Source: JBKECO01 sp047974745
GTDB taxonomy: Bacteria > Bacillota > Clostridia > Lachnospirales > Lachnospiraceae
Assembly: GCA_047974745.1 (NCBI GenBank)
Contig: JBKECO010000002.1
Span: 47,313-111,312 of the forward strand
Reading direction: 5' to 3'
Length of the DNA stretch: 64,000 bases
Shown here one piece after another: positions 9,347-18,676 of the stretch; the stretch's first letter is position 1; every line of letters begins with the position of its first letter. The notes under the pieces were generated by a model. That model worked only from the letters and a program-made list of their open reading frames with translations, did no database searches and was not told where the DNA came from. A program made the translations under genes and the position numbers.

Positions 9347-10165
9347 ATGATAACAGGGAAACTGATCATCGTAAGAGGAGCCGGGGATCTTGCGACAGGT
9401 ATTATACACAGGCTTCACAAAAGTGGTTTTTATGTATTGGTTCTGGAAGCCGACCGACCTTCGGCTATTCGCAGACATGTTGCCTTTTGTGAAGCAGTTT
9501 ATGAAGAAACAATGACAGTCGAAGGAGTCACAGCAGTACGGATCCAGGATCTTTGTGAAATGCAGGAGGTATTTAGCAATGGGCAGATACCGATCCTGAT
9601 GGATCCAAGAGGAGAGTCGATCCAAAGACTGGCACCGGACGTAGTCATCGATGCGATCATTGCAAAACGAAATCTAGGGACACAAAGGGACATGGCATCT
9701 CTGACGATCGCCATCGGACCGGGCTTTGTGGCAGGCACCGATGTGGATGTCGTGATAGAAACGATGAGAGGACATGATCTTGGCAGGATTCTATACGAAG
9801 GAAGTGCTGCGCCTGATACAGGGATACCAGGTGTCATTCAAGGATATGGAAAAGAGCGGGTCATACATGCAGGGAAGGAAGGACAGATTCGGACAAAGAG
9901 CCAGATTGGAGACTATGTGGAAAAAGATCAGATCTTAGCCTGTATCGAAGGGGAAGATGGTCATAGCCAGGTCACGGCAGAGCTTTCAGGCATACTCAGA
10001 GGAATCATACGAGATGGATTTTTTGTTACAAAGGGCTTTAAAATCGCCGACATCGATCCAAGGAAAGAAGAAAAAGGAAATTGTGATACGATTTCTGATA
10101 AATCCAGATGTATAGCTGGAAGCGTTCTAGAAGTAGTCTGTGGCCATTTTTTTACGATGGAATAA
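9347..10165 (+). CDS. yqeB: Selenium-dependent molybdenum hydroxylase system protein, YqeB/EF2563 family
   Basis: A 272-aa protein with an N-terminal Rossmann-like segment (KLIIVRGAGDLATGI) and MDPRG, GPGF and GIPGVIQGYG motifs typical of the EF2563/YqeB family. Comparative genomics has tied this family to hydroxylases carrying a labile selenium cofactor. Its presence at the cluster end suggests that the upstream Mo enzymes are selenium-dependent, as in purine-fermenting clostridia. The role is probably cofactor maturation. No SelD or other selenium gene lies inside the window. The next gene is preceded by its own promoter-like region. Confidence 0.85.
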   Translation: MITGKLIIVRGAGDLATGIIHRLHKSGFYVLVLEADRPSAIRRHVAFCEAVYEETMTVEGVTAVRIQDLCEMQEVFSNGQIPILMDPRGESIQRLAPDVVIDAIIAKRNLGTQRDMASLTIAIGPGFVAGTDVDVVIETMRGHDLGRILYEGSAAPDTGIPGVIQGYGKERVIHAGKEGQIRTKSQIGDYVEKDQILACIEGEDGHSQVTAELSGILRGIIRDGFFVTKGFKIADIDPRKEEKGNCDTISDKSRCIAGSVLEVVCGHFFTME

Positions 10166-10289
10166 AATCACTTTTTTAGTCATTCAATATCACTTCTGTT
10201 ATAATATATTTGATAGATTTTTTCGATAATATAGCGAAAGGGTCTATTCGGGGGATTGGGTATATAATAGATAAATAGAGGATATTAAA

Positions 10290-12986
10290 ATGAATAAAAA
10301 AGTCAGAATTCGATTTTTCGTCATCTTTGTGCCCCTGCTGCTGTTATGGTTCGCCTATATTATGAACATAATCATCAAAGACAAGGAGCATACAGAAACT
10401 TCTCTTATAATGGAAAATCAGGTGAATGCCGCGAATACGACCATCCTGCTGGATCAGTTCGCCGATGAGATTTCGGAGAATTTCAGAATCGTGAAGAATT
10501 CAAATGAGACCACGGCATTTATCAATGAGGCTACTGAGAACGATTTTTATGAAATGCAGGGAATGCTCATGCGGGTCATGAAGGGCAAAGATGCATTAGA
10601 AACGGCGATATATCTGGATGCGGATGGCAGAGAAAGAATCGTGGTCACAGACAATTCTGTAAGTACCGCATGGGATCAGGCGGAGGCTGTGGACATGAGC
10701 AGCTCCGAGATTTTTCTGGCGGCGGTAGAGATGAATGGTCAGGAAATGTATTTTTCACCGCTGCAGCTGTATCAGAGCAATGGAGAGTTCGCAGCTTCGA
10801 CAGAATCGATCATACAGGTCGCAGCTCCGCTCTATAACAACGCTTCGGAATTTGCCGGCGTTATTATTCTCGATTATAATGCGGATAAATTTCTGGATCT
10901 GTTCAAAATCAATCTGGATCAGTCAGGAACGGTCTCAAGTGATCTGTATGTACTAAATGGCGAGAGGCACTACATCGCCTACACAGATGAAAATAATGAC
11001 TTTATATTTGCAGCACCGGACTCGGATGCCGCTATATTTGCAAATGATGAAATCTGGAAGGAAATCAAGGAGCAGGAGCAGGGGAGTATCTATGAGGGAG
11101 GCACTCTCTACATGTATGCAGATGTGGCTGCCGGAATCAGACAGTCCTTTCCTTTTTTTCAGGAAGAATGGATTGTCCTCAATCAGGTCGACATGTCAGA
11201 GCTCGTATCGGTCGGTGCGTTTTTGCAGGAGGCGGTCAGGATCACGAACATGATCATGCTCCTTTGCATTTTCTTATTTTCCTGCATTCTTGCTGTTTTT
11301 TGGGAAAGGATCCGTCAACAGGACAGTCAGCTTGAGATTTCAAAAAAGATCGCTGACTCCTCAAATGATGCCGTCGTCATTACAGATCGCAATACGGTGA
11401 TCCTGTATGTGAATGAAGCCTTTGAACAGGCAACAGGGTTTCAGGAATATGAAGTACTCGGACTAAAGACAGGAAATTTCAAATCTGGCAAGCATGGAAA
11501 GGAATTCTATCAGGGTATGTGGGATTCCATCAATACGCAGGGGCATTGGGAAGGTATGCTCTGGGATCGGAAAAAGGACGGCCTGCTCTACCCTAAGAAG
11601 CTCAGGATCATTGCCGTAACAAATAAGCGAAGCAAAGGGACGCATCATTATATTGGAATTTTTTCAGATATGTCCTCCAACAAGCGCAGGAGTGACCTGT
11701 ATGGTGACATCAGGTTCAGGAATGGTGAAATGGAGCTTCCGAACAGTGAGATCATGATGGAGCTGATGGAGAAAAGTCTCAACGAGGATATGAGCTATAT
11801 GGTCATTAATATCATGATCGAGAATTTTAATCAGCTTTTTACCGTTCTCAATTCCAAAAATATTGATCTTTCCGACCATTTTATCGGTCAGATCAAACCA
11901 TGGATCCATGAAAGTGATTTTGTGGCACAAACGGGAAGAAATCTCTTCACGGTCATGATCAATACGAGCGTACTGGATTATCATGCTGAGGATTTTGCTA
12001 AGATGCTGCATCGAAGACTATCTAAGGTAAACAAGATCGAAGGTGCGGAGATCTTTTTTAAGACCAGAATGGGAATTGCTATCTGGCCGCAAGACACATC
12101 AAATCCTGAGAAACTGCTTCTTAACTCCATGGTCGCACTCGATTGGACAGATAAATACCAGGACACAGAAATCGCTTTTTTTAAAAAAGATATGGCGGAT
12201 AGCCTGACAAGAGAAAATGAGATCGAAGCAAGTCTTCGAAAAGCGATTGAAAATAGTGAGTTGTATATGATGTACCAGCCGCAAATTGAAATCAGCACAG
12301 GGAAACTTGTGGGAATGGAGGCTCTGGTCAGGTGGAACAGTGAGGAATTCGGCATGATTCCACCCTCTACATTCATCCCGATCGCAGAACAAAATAACCT
12401 GATGGCGGAGATTGGAAAATGGATCATTCAAAGGACCTGCCAGGATCTTTATCAGATCAATCAAGTCAGTGACCCGTCGAATGCATTAAAATGTGCCATT
12501 AATATCTCGGCAGCACAGCTGGAACGAGATGATTTTTTTGATCATCTAATGTCGGTGATACAGCATTATGGGCTGATGCCATCACAGCTGGAGATCGAAA
12601 TCACAGAGAGCATGCTTCTAAAGAACCAAGCCTCGAAGACCCAGGTGCTGCACCTGATTCAGCAGGCAGGGATCCAGATCGCACTGGATGACTTTGGAAC
12701 GGGCTATTCTTCCCTGTCCTACCTGCAGACCCTGCCGATCGATAAGATCAAGATAGACCGCAGCTTTATCATGAATTATCCTGACAAAGAAGAGGGTACA
12801 CTGATCAAGATCCTGGTGGAAATGGCAAAACGGCTGAAGAAGACGGTACTGACAGAAGGTGTAGAGACAAAGGAGCAGTCCGAGTTCCTTCATGCTGCGG
12901 GTTGTGATTATATTCAAGGTTATTTTTATAGTAAGCCGCTTAGTTTGGATGATTTTATTGAGTATGCCAGAGAAAGAATGGAATGA
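10290..12986 (+). CDS. Membrane sensor with PAS, degenerate GGDEF and intact EAL domains (putative c-di-GMP phosphodiesterase)
   Basis: The order is TM helix (residues ~7-27), an extracytoplasmic sensor region to ~310, a second TM (~312-332), PAS (~345-455), a GGDEF-like region and a C-terminal EAL domain. The EAL signature is intact (EALVRW at Glu677, DDFGTGYSSL at Asp800-801, EGVET, GYFYSKP), so it should hydrolyse c-di-GMP. In the GGDEF-like region the signature is replaced by GRNLF, so cyclase activity is unlikely. A TATAAT at 10200-10205 could be its -10 box. Its last 4 bp overlap the next gene. Confidence 0.88.
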   Translation: MNKKVRIRFFVIFVPLLLLWFAYIMNIIIKDKEHTETSLIMENQVNAANTTILLDQFADEISENFRIVKNSNETTAFINEATENDFYEMQGMLMRVMKGKDALETAIYLDADGRERIVVTDNSVSTAWDQAEAVDMSSSEIFLAAVEMNGQEMYFSPLQLYQSNGEFAASTESIIQVAAPLYNNASEFAGVIILDYNADKFLDLFKINLDQSGTVSSDLYVLNGERHYIAYTDENNDFIFAAPDSDAAIFANDEIWKEIKEQEQGSIYEGGTLYMYADVAAGIRQSFPFFQEEWIVLNQVDMSELVSVGAFLQEAVRITNMIMLLCIFLFSCILAVFWERIRQQDSQLEISKKIADSSNDAVVITDRNTVILYVNEAFEQATGFQEYEVLGLKTGNFKSGKHGKEFYQGMWDSINTQGHWEGMLWDRKKDGLLYPKKLRIIAVTNKRSKGTHHYIGIFSDMSSNKRRSDLYGDIRFRNGEMELPNSEIMMELMEKSLNEDMSYMVINIMIENFNQLFTVLNSKNIDLSDHFIGQIKPWIHESDFVAQTGRNLFTVMINTSVLDYHAEDFAKMLHRRLSKVNKIEGAEIFFKTRMGIAIWPQDTSNPEKLLLNSMVALDWTDKYQDTEIAFFKKDMADSLTRENEIEASLRKAIENSELYMMYQPQIEISTGKLVGMEALVRWNSEEFGMIPPSTFIPIAEQNNLMAEIGKWIIQRTCQDLYQINQVSDPSNALKCAINISAAQLERDDFFDHLMSVIQHYGLMPSQLEIEITESMLLKNQASKTQVLHLIQQAGIQIALDDFGTGYSSLSYLQTLPIDKIKIDRSFIMNYPDKEEGTLIKILVEMAKRLKKTVLTEGVETKEQSEFLHAAGCDYIQGYFYSKPLSLDDFIEYARERME

Positions 12987-14272
12987 ATAATAAGAACAGA
13001 ACCTATTTATGCATTGATTTAAAGTCCTTTTATGCATCTGTGGAATGTGTGGAACGGAATCTGGATCCACTGGTCACAAATCTTGTGGTGGCAGATCCGG
13101 ATCGGACGCAGAAAACGATCTGCCTTGCCATCACGCCGCCCATGAAGCAGTATGGGCTCAGCAGCAGATGCAGAGTATTTGAGATTCCGGCCGGAGTGGA
13201 CTATATTATGGCTCCGCCGAGAATGAAGCTCTATATTACGTATTCAGCACATATCTATTCCATCTATCTAAAGTATATTTCAAAAGAAGATATTCATGTC
13301 TATTCCATCGATGAAGCCTTTATGGATGTGACCGAATATCTTTCTATGTATCAGATGACGGCAAAAGAGCTGGGGATCCAGATCATGAAGGATATTTACG
13401 AGACTTGTGGCGTGACTGCGACCTGCGGGATCGGCACGAACCTCTATCTTGCCAAGATCGCACTGGATATCACGGCGAAGCATGTGAAGGATCATATTGG
13501 GATATTGGATGAGGAGCAGTACTGCGCAACACTGTGGGATCATGAGCCTTTAAAGGATTTCTGGAGAATCGGATCTGGTATTCAAAAGAGACTCAATAAA
13601 ATTGGGATCAGTACCATGCGAGACATAGCCGAAGCAGAGGAGGAAGTGCTGTACAGACTTCTGGGAGTCGATGCGGAGCTTCTGATCGATCATGCCTGGG
13701 GCAGGGAAACGACCAGGATCGCTGATATCAAATCCTATCAGCCAAAGAACAACTCCATCTCCAGTGGTCAGGTCCTGATGAGAAACTACGATGCACAAGA
13801 AGCACTTCTCGTTCTCAAAGAGATGGCAGATGCACTTTGCCTGGATCTTGTAGACAAAGGGCAGGTGACAAATGGGATCGGTATCATGGCGGGTTATGCG
13901 AATGAGCTGGACTTGAAATTTGATCATGGCTCCATCACTCTGCCAGTCACGACGAATGCCATACGTGTGATCATGCCGCATGTGATACGGCTTTTTGAAA
14001 AAACGATAAAGCAGGACGTACCAATACGCCGCCTGGGGATATCCTTTCACAATCTTGTGGACGAGGCATACGAGCAGTACGATCTTTTTTCAGATCCAAA
14101 GGAACTGGAACGGGACAGAAAGCTGCAGAAGGCGGCACTTGAGATCAAAAAAAGATTTGGGAGCAATGCACTGGTTCGGGGCATGGATCTGCAGGAGGCT
14201 GCGACCGGAATGGACAGGAACCGCCAGATCGGCGGACACAGGAGCGGTGATGATAAGAAAGAAAATGACTAG
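12983..14272 (+). CDS. Y-family DNA polymerase, UmuC-like
   Basis: A 429-aa translesion polymerase. Catalytic acidic residues are visible in YLCIDLKSFYAS (Asp12) and YSIDEAF (Asp110, Glu111). QYDLF at about 365-369 fits a beta-clamp binding motif. Length and sequence fit the UmuC/YqjW-type Firmicutes proteins rather than DinB. It starts inside the EAL gene (ATGA overlap) and overlaps the YolD-like gene, the usual partner of this polymerase type. It should act in error-prone replication past lesions. No SOS (LexA) box was evident just upstream, so it may depend on the EAL gene's transcript. Confidence 0.9.
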   Translation: MNNKNRTYLCIDLKSFYASVECVERNLDPLVTNLVVADPDRTQKTICLAITPPMKQYGLSSRCRVFEIPAGVDYIMAPPRMKLYITYSAHIYSIYLKYISKEDIHVYSIDEAFMDVTEYLSMYQMTAKELGIQIMKDIYETCGVTATCGIGTNLYLAKIALDITAKHVKDHIGILDEEQYCATLWDHEPLKDFWRIGSGIQKRLNKIGISTMRDIAEAEEEVLYRLLGVDAELLIDHAWGRETTRIADIKSYQPKNNSISSGQVLMRNYDAQEALLVLKEMADALCLDLVDKGQVTNGIGIMAGYANELDLKFDHGSITLPVTTNAIRVIMPHVIRLFEKTIKQDVPIRRLGISFHNLVDEAYEQYDLFSDPKELERDRKLQKAALEIKKRFGSNALVRGMDLQEAATGMDRNRQIGGHRSGDDKKEND

Positions 14273-14582
14273 TGCGGAACGCGCAAAGCAGTTCATGCCT
14301 TTTGATGCATTGCGCGGATTTCGGGATGCCCTCAGAGAAAAAGAACGTATTGTCGTTCCAAGATCAGAGCTGTCAGAAGAAAAAAAAGAAGAGCTGGATC
14401 GGGTTCTTAGCATACTCGAGCCTGCTACAATGGTGACCGTTACTTATTATCAAAAAGAAGAATATGTCAGATTGCAGGGGCTGGTATCGAAAATCGAGAT
14501 GACCAGCCACATTCTGACTGTAGTAAATGAAAAAATTGAATTTGCAGATATTCATGACCTTGAGATCGACCCAGTGACATAG
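14250..14582 (+). CDS. YolD-like protein
   Basis: A 110-aa protein starting MIRKKMTSAERAKQFMPFDALRGF, matching the YolD-like family found beside UmuC/YqjW-type polymerases in Firmicutes. The ATG at 14250 follows a GGAGCGG site and lies inside the polymerase gene (23-bp overlap). Longer upstream reading in this frame lies entirely within the polymerase and is not supported. The role is thought to be UmuD-like or regulatory in translesion synthesis but is not established. Its stop lies 20 bp before the convergent oxidoreductase gene. Confidence 0.85.
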   Translation: MIRKKMTSAERAKQFMPFDALRGFRDALREKERIVVPRSELSEEKKEELDRVLSILEPATMVTVTYYQKEEYVRLQGLVSKIEMTSHILTVVNEKIEFADIHDLEIDPVT

Positions 14583-14602
14583 AGATCCGTGCACAGCCAC
14601 AT

Positions 14603-15730
14603 TTAAAGATACTGTGCCAGAATCTCTGAGACCTTCACAGGCTGACCAGTTCTTAAAGAAGCATGCATTGCTTCCATGATCCCGATCGTATGGATCCCTT
14701 CCCGGAGGTCAGGAAGTGGAGTCTCTCCTTTCTGGAGCATGATGGCAAAATAGTCGATATAATTCTGGTATTCGCCAGCGTGGTGCGTCTCGCCTTCGAA
14801 CCGAAAATAGTAAGGATGTCTGTCCTCATAGCTGTGGGTAGTCTCTTCATAAAAATCGGATTCATGAGCGTCAAGAGCATAGCATTTTTTATCCGTTGGG
14901 AGATCTTCTCGTAACATTTTTTCATGCAGGATCAGCTGGTTATAGCCGCCCCGGGAGATGCCGTTCGTAGCACGAAGGGTACACTCGATGGGAAATTCGA
15001 TTTTTTTATTCAGGGCAGGAGTCCCATAGGCGCCGCCAATGGTGGCAAAGCGTCCACTTCTATCTTTGGCGAGAAAGGTCAGCGTATCTTCTACATCCAG
15101 ACCGAACTCCTTCGTGTTCGGACTTACGGTTCCATATCCAAAGACCTCTTCTATATCGGGAAGATACCAGGCTGCAAGATCTACAGCATGGATCATAAAG
15201 TTATACATCCAGGAGAATCCCTTCGTTTTGCTCCACGGACGATCCAGAAACCATCTGGAGTCACTTTTGTAGTGTGTCTCTACGGATACGAGTTCACCAA
15301 GCCGACCATTGGCATAAGTCTCGTGTTGGTTTTTCAGGGATTCAAAGAATCGGCTGCTCTGACCAATGAACACATGGAGGTCAGCTTTTTTTTGGATTTC
15401 CAGCAGTTCTCTTGCATCCTTTAAATCCAGCAGGACAGGCTTTGTGCAGATGACATGCTTACCAGCCTGCAGGGCCATTTTGATATGGAGCGCATGGAAC
15501 TGATCCGGTGTATAGATGCCAATCACATCGATGCTGGGATCCGCAAGCATATCTTCATATTGTGTCGTATAGTTTTTTAGGTCGAACTCGGTACATCTGG
15601 CACGGCACAGATCCTCATTCAGGTCACAGATAGTTCCCAGATCATAATACGGACTGGATAGAGCTGCAGAAATAATACTTCTGCCTTCACCAAGTCCTAA
15701 AACACCTAATACGAATCTATTGTTATTCAT
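14603..15730 (-). CDS. Gfo/Idh/MocA family oxidoreductase
   Basis: A 375-aa NAD(P)-dependent sugar oxidoreductase with an N-terminal Rossmann motif (GVLGLGEGRS) and the CTKP segment equivalent to the family's EKP motif, followed by the C-terminal a/b domain. Such enzymes oxidise or reduce hydroxyls of sugars and cyclitols. It lies 3 kb from a C-glycoside deglycosidase-like gene pair whose known relatives need a 3-keto sugar made by an enzyme of this family, so a linked role is possible. It is on the opposite strand and is separated by hydF-aspA, so the link is speculative. Confidence 0.88.
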   Translation of the reverse strand: MNNNRFVLGVLGLGEGRSIISAALSSPYYDLGTICDLNEDLCRARCTEFDLKNYTTQYEDMLADPSIDVIGIYTPDQFHALHIKMALQAGKHVICTKPVLLDLKDARELLEIQKKADLHVFIGQSSRFFESLKNQHETYANGRLGELVSVETHYKSDSRWFLDRPWSKTKGFSWMYNFMIHAVDLAAWYLPDIEEVFGYGTVSPNTKEFGLDVEDTLTFLAKDRSGRFATIGGAYGTPALNKKIEFPIECTLRATNGISRGGYNQLILHEKMLREDLPTDKKCYALDAHESDFYEETTHSYEDRHPYYFRFEGETHHAGEYQNYIDYFAIMLQKGETPLPDLREGIHTIGIMEAMHASLRTGQPVKVSEILAQYL

Positions 15731-15902
15731 AACAGTTACCTCCCGTAGATTTGGATAAAAATTGGTTCATGCTTGTATTATAATCTGTATTTCGAAGAAA
15801 ATCATCTGCTTTCCTAGTAGAATTGTATACTTTGTTCATAAGAATTGCTCTTTTTACAAAAAAATAGTATATTAGAAAAAAACAGTCAGGAAGGAATAGG
15901 AC

Positions 15903-17120
15903 ATGAGTTTAAATCAGACGCCGGCTTCGGACCGGATTCATATTAGTTTTTTTGGCAGACGTAACGCAGGGAAATCCAGCGTTGTCAATGCTGTCACGGG
16001 ACAGGAGCTGGCAGTCGTTTCTGATGTAAAGGGAACCACGACAGATCCTGTCTATAAGTCTATGGAATTACTGCCAATGGGACCTGTTGTGATCATTGAT
16101 ACACCAGGGATCGATGATGAGGGTGAGCTTGGGGCACTGCGGATCCGTAAGACAAAACAGGTGCTGAACAAGACAGATGTTGCGGTACTCGTAGTCGATG
16201 GCCAGGTGGGAATGACTGAGACAGAAGAGGATCTGATCCGCATATTTAAAGAAAAAGAAATTGCCTATATTACGGTGTTCAATAAATCGGATCTGCTTTC
16301 CGACGAGAAGGCAAAGGATCCGTCTTTTTTCTATGTGAGCGCAAAAGACAGACTTAACATCGAAGGACTGAAGGAGAAAATCGCACAGCTGGCTCCGGTG
16401 GAGGATACAAAGCTTAAAATCGTGGGGGATCTGCTTCACCCCTCGGACTTTGTTATTCTGGTGACACCGATTGACAAGGCGGCACCAAAGGGCAGGCTGA
16501 TTCTTCCGCAGCAGCAGACGATCCGTGATATTCTCGAAGCAGATGCAGCAGCGATCGTTGTCAAAGAATTTGAACTGAGAGATACTCTGATGAATCTGGG
16601 TAAGAAGCCGAGACTTGTAATTACGGACAGTCAGGTATTTGCAAAAGTCTCAGCTGATACGCCAAAAGATATTATGCTGACCTCTTTTTCGATATTATTC
16701 GCCCGCTATAAAGGCCTGCTGAATGAAGCAGTCAAGGGTGCAGCCGTCATTGAAAAACTAGAGGATGGAGATACCATTCTGATCTCCGAAGGCTGTACTC
16801 ATCACAGACAGTGCGATGATATCGGTCAGGTCAAGCTGCCAAGATGGCTGAAAAACTATTCGGGAAAACAGCTTGACTTTGAATTTACCTCAGGAGGTGA
16901 GTTCTATGAGGATCTTACAAAATACAAACTGATCATTCACTGCGGCGGGTGCATGCTTCCGGAACGGGAGGTGCGATTCCGGCTCAAATGCGCAATGGAT
17001 CAGAACGTTCCTATAACAAACTATGGAACTGCGATCGCTTATATGCAGGGGATACTGAAACGAAGTCTGGAGCCATTTCCCTATCTGCTGGCCAGTCTGG
17101 AGGAAGATGCATGCGAATAG
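15903..17120 (+). CDS. hydF: [FeFe]-hydrogenase H-cluster maturation GTPase HydF
   Basis: A 405-aa protein with an N-terminal GTPase (FGRRNAGKSS P-loop at ~18-26, GTTTDP, DTPG, NKSD), a dimerisation region and a C-terminal Fe-S scaffold. The cluster ligands follow the HydF pattern: CTH near residue 299, then HCGGC about 50 residues later. HydF carries the [2Fe] precursor to apo-hydrogenase. No hydE or hydG is in the window. The gene overlaps aspA by 10 bp, which suggests co-translation. The preceding AT-rich gap (15731-15902) probably holds divergent promoters. Confidence 0.95.
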   Translation: MSLNQTPASDRIHISFFGRRNAGKSSVVNAVTGQELAVVSDVKGTTTDPVYKSMELLPMGPVVIIDTPGIDDEGELGALRIRKTKQVLNKTDVAVLVVDGQVGMTETEEDLIRIFKEKEIAYITVFNKSDLLSDEKAKDPSFFYVSAKDRLNIEGLKEKIAQLAPVEDTKLKIVGDLLHPSDFVILVTPIDKAAPKGRLILPQQQTIRDILEADAAAIVVKEFELRDTLMNLGKKPRLVITDSQVFAKVSADTPKDIMLTSFSILFARYKGLLNEAVKGAAVIEKLEDGDTILISEGCTHHRQCDDIGQVKLPRWLKNYSGKQLDFEFTSGGEFYEDLTKYKLIIHCGGCMLPEREVRFRLKCAMDQNVPITNYGTAIAYMQGILKRSLEPFPYLLASLEEDACE

Positions 17121-18451
17121 AACATGACTTTCTGGGTGAACTGGAACTTGCAGATGAGGTGATGTATGGAATTGAGACGGAGCGGGCAAGGTCAAATTTC
17201 CCGCTGGATCATAAAAGGACAGACCTGCGGCTGATTTATGCCATGGTCCAAATCAAAAAAGCTGCGGCTATTTCCTATAAAAAGCTCCTTCCTGAGAAAA
17301 AAGAAATCTATGAAGCAGTGATTGCCGCCTGTGATAGGATCTTAGGCGGGGAAGCCGCAGATCAGTTCGTTGTGGAGGCACTTGCAGGCGGAGCGGGAAC
17401 ATCCATTCATATGAATGTGAATGAAGTGATCGCAAATCTGGCGTTGGAGATCATGGGCTGTGACAGAGGCCGGTATGATGTGATTCATCCGCTTGATGAC
17501 GTGAACAGAGGGCAGTCCACCAACGACGTTTATCCAACAGCACTGCGAATCGCCGCCATTAGAGAGCTGCGAGTCCTGAGCGAGGAATGTGCTGCACTGC
17601 AGACCGCTTTGCAGAAGAAGGAAAATGAGTTCGATTCCATAAAAAAACTGGGTCGAACCGAGTTGATGGATGCGGTACCCATCACACTGGGGCAGGAATT
17701 TGGAGCATATGCCCAGGCAATCGCCAGAGACAGGTGGAGACTATATAAGGTCGAGGAGCGACTGCGCCAGATCAATCTGGGTGGGACTGCCGTAGGAACC
17801 GCCGATAATGCGATGCGTAAATACAGATTCGAGGTGCTCGAGCAACTGAGAGAATTAACGGATATTGGACTTGCAGCAGCAGAATATCCCATGGATATCA
17901 CGCAAAATAACGATGTCTTTGTAGAAGTGTCAGGTCTGCTGAAGGCACTGGCAGCCAATTTATTTAAAATCAGCAATGACTTGCGCCTTATGAACAGCGG
18001 CCCAAATGGAGGTATTGGTGAAATCCGTCTGGCAGGGGTTCAGATGGGAAGTACGATCATGCCGGGCAAAGTAAACCCTGTTATCGCGGAGATGACCATG
18101 CAGGTGAGCATGCGGGTCATGGCAAATGACACCGCTCTGAGCATGGCAGCCATGCATGGAGAGTTCGAGCTGAATGCCTTTTTTCCACTGATTGCAGAGT
18201 CTCTGCTGGAAAGTCTGTCTCTTCTGGTCAAAACGGTGAAGATCTTTCGTGAGAAATGTGTGGATAACGTAACTGCAAATGAGAAACGATGTGGAGAACT
18301 GCTGGAGCAATCGTATGCTTTTGCCACGGAATACACACAGCTGCTGGGGTATGACAAGGTGAGCCGCATGATACGGGAATCGGAAGGGGATCCGCACAAA
18401 ATCAGAGAAGAGCTGGAGCGAGCGGTGAAGGCGGTGAAGGAACAAGAATGA
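17111..18451 (+). CDS. aspA: Aspartate ammonia-lyase
   Basis: A 446-aa member of the fumarase/aspartase superfamily. The signature loop reads GSTIMPGKVNP, with Ser314 as the expected catalytic base; GGAGTS and NDVYPTA segments are also present. It converts aspartate to fumarate and ammonia. ATG 17111 is chosen because GGAGGAAG lies just upstream and the conserved sequence begins there; a longer in-frame start at 16949 lies wholly within hydF. The overlap with hydF suggests a functional tie, possibly supplying ammonium for the bridgehead amine of the H-cluster; that is inference. Confidence 0.92.
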   Translation: MRIEHDFLGELELADEVMYGIETERARSNFPLDHKRTDLRLIYAMVQIKKAAAISYKKLLPEKKEIYEAVIAACDRILGGEAADQFVVEALAGGAGTSIHMNVNEVIANLALEIMGCDRGRYDVIHPLDDVNRGQSTNDVYPTALRIAAIRELRVLSEECAALQTALQKKENEFDSIKKLGRTELMDAVPITLGQEFGAYAQAIARDRWRLYKVEERLRQINLGGTAVGTADNAMRKYRFEVLEQLRELTDIGLAAAEYPMDITQNNDVFVEVSGLLKALAANLFKISNDLRLMNSGPNGGIGEIRLAGVQMGSTIMPGKVNPVIAEMTMQVSMRVMANDTALSMAAMHGEFELNAFFPLIAESLLESLSLLVKTVKIFREKCVDNVTANEKRCGELLEQSYAFATEYTQLLGYDKVSRMIRESEGDPHKIREELERAVKAVKEQE

Positions 18452-18518
18452 TCACGAATCTGTGAATCAGGAGTCATGTATCAGTGCGTGAATCATGGGT
18501 CATTCAACAGGGTCGATA

Positions 18519-18579
18519 CGGAGCAACAAAAGACAAAAAGTAACATCTTATTTTTGGCTTTTGCAGCTCCGATTTTTTT
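18519..18579 (+). terminator. Rho-independent terminator after aspA
   Basis: A long imperfect hairpin pairs CGGAGC (18519-18524) with GCTCCG (18566-18571), with further CAAAAG/CTTTTG and CAAAAA/TTTTTG pairing inside, followed by a run of seven T. It separates hydF-aspA from the deglycosidase-like genes. A TATAAT-like -10 lies further down, near 18643, before the next gene. Confidence 0.7.
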
Positions 18580-18676
18580 ATTTAGTTGAAAAAACAACTA
18601 TAAGACCTTAAAAACGCAATATTGCTTCGGAAAAAAATCTCCTATAATAATGAAAAACAGGAGAGGAGATTATTTC

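Noticed and set aside
12983..14272. DinB (Pol IV) assignment for the Y-family polymerase
   Set aside because: The YolD-like partner and overall sequence favour the UmuC/YqjW group.
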